DNA of 47,516 nt, taken from positions 1-47,516 of the forward strand of contig DXLO01000020.1 in NCBI GenBank assembly GCA_019414665.1. The letters run 5' to 3'. Source of the DNA: Bacteroides sp. (lineage in GTDB: Bacteria; Bacteroidota; Bacteroidia; Bacteroidales; Bacteroidaceae). This document shows, one piece after another, positions 47,010 through 47,516 of this stretch. Each line of letters opens with the position of its first letter. Position 1 is the stretch's first letter. Made by a program: the position numbers and the translations under genes. Below the pieces are notes generated by a model that searched no databases, was not told where the DNA came from, and saw only the letters and a program-made list of their open reading frames with translations.

Positions 47010-47462
47010 TAAAAGTGATATGTCTGTTATTCGTAATAAGAAGAAACAAAGCCTCTGATAGATTATTCTTACTTAAATTTCGGTTTTAGCATAAGGATAT
47101 ACATAAAGCACAAAAACGCTCTGTCACAGTAAAATGCACATTACTAATCACTTCCGGTGTAAAAGTCTCTCAAATCCCCTTCAATTGGTATGTCGGTGGG
47201 GAAACAAATCCGTTTTTGGGAATGCTCGCATTCGGGAATACCAGCGGACAAGATGTAGAGTCAGCCCCTCACTGCCTCCCGGCTACTCGTGGGCATCATA
47301 GTTCATATCTGACAGGATACTGTTTGTTTCGGCTATTGAACCTTGTTGCGTATGTAATAAGAACCTGTTTCTATCGTATCTTCACTCCGTTCCGTTTGAT
47401 ATTCCACCTAAGTGAAGCAACTATTCCACCCTAGTGAAAATGGCTGTTCACTAAAGTGAAAT
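47010..47462. other. Noncoding region between the invertase and the right arm
   Basis: 453 bp with no supported gene. An open plus-strand frame runs 47090-47434 (about 115 codons) but has no good start and resembles no family I know. There is a small palindrome GAATGC-TC-GCATTC at 47219-47232 and a run of degenerate repeats at 47401-47468. CCGAATGC occurs both in this palindrome (complement strand) and in the 53-bp arms. Confidence 0.6.
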
Positions 47463-47468
47463 GTAAGC
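47401..47468. repeat. Three degenerate 22-23-bp direct repeats abutting the right arm
   Basis: Units begin at 47401 (ATTCCACCTAAGTGAAGC), 47423 (ATTCCACCCTAGTGAAAA) and 47446 (GTTCACTAAAGTGAAATG). All share AGTGAA about 10 bases in. The third runs into the inverted repeat at 47463. Similar in period and in the AAGTGAA word to the repeats at 27862-27951. They could be accessory sites for recombinase or host factors. Confidence 0.55.
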
Positions 47469-47515
47469 ATTCGGCCTCGTGCGTGTTTCTCTCCAAGTTA
47501 TAATAAAGTCAAAAG
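47463..47515 (-). repeat. Right arm of the 53-bp perfect inverted repeat
   Basis: The exact reverse complement of bases 1-53, starting GTAAGCATTCGGCCTCGTGC. One further base (47516, C) follows before the window ends. The imperfect dyad GCA-N3-GGCC-N3-TGC lies at 47467-47482. With the left arm it bounds 47,409 bp of DNA. Confidence 0.95.
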
Positions 47516-47516
47516 C

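Noticed and set aside
47090..47434. Open frame of about 115 codons between the invertase and the right arm
   Set aside because: No credible start codon with a ribosome-binding stretch, runs into the degenerate repeats, and resembles no family I know.
1..47515. The window as a giant transposon or integrative element bounded by terminal inverted repeats
   Set aside because: No transposase, integrase of the large type, conjugation or replication genes; the interior contains single-copy core genes such as leuS and nadA. Inversion explains the repeat plus invertase better.

Overview
The window is chromosomal DNA of a gut Bacteroidales, most like Bacteroides/Phocaeicola. The evidence is two SusC/SusD polysaccharide utilization loci (PULs), a hybrid two-component regulator, an ECF sigma/FecR pair, many Bacteroides-type -7 promoter elements (TAnnTTTG) and an Mpi-type serine invertase. 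The species cannot be fixed from the sequence alone.

The most striking structure is at the edges. Bases 1-53 and 47463-47515 are a perfect 53-bp inverted repeat, so the window runs from one arm to the other. A serine DNA invertase gene (46398-47009) lies 453 bp inside the right arm. Everything between, including core genes such as leuS, nadA and rdgB, is therefore a candidate ~47.4-kb invertible chromosome segment. This is an inference; no inverted isomer can be seen here.

Layout. 84-10459 (minus): sulfatase PUL read as ECF sigma factor, FecR anti-sigma, SusC with STN domain, SusD, sulfatase, sulfatase, running out towards the left repeat with no visible terminator. 10638-13857: frameshifted tricorn-like S41 protease. 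14156-20582: housekeeping genes (leuS, yitT-type, GNAT, rdgB, nadA with a possible coupled 41-aa ORF). 20685-23003: outer-membrane barrel gene flanked by two copies of the nadA promoter/leader region. 23726-27856: SpoU methyltransferase, DUF4294 protein, helix-hairpin-helix barrel protein and radical SAM protein. 27857-28766: degenerate short repeats and the remnant of a second S41 peptidase. 28767-31576: SulP transporter, small lipoprotein, rubrerythrin.

31670-46019 (minus) is a second PUL: GH127 glycosidase, SusC, SusD, then GH27 glycosidase and a DUF6055 HExxH protein, with its HTCS regulator last. GH127 (beta-L-arabinofuranosidase type), GH27 (alpha-galactosidase type) and a peptidase-like protein together fit a plant extensin-like glycoprotein as target, because extensins carry beta-L-arabinofuranose on hydroxyproline and alpha-galactose on serine. 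The right end (46398-47515) holds the invertase, a noncoding stretch, three degenerate ~22-bp repeats and the right arm. I saw no rRNA, tRNA, CRISPR array or insertion sequence.
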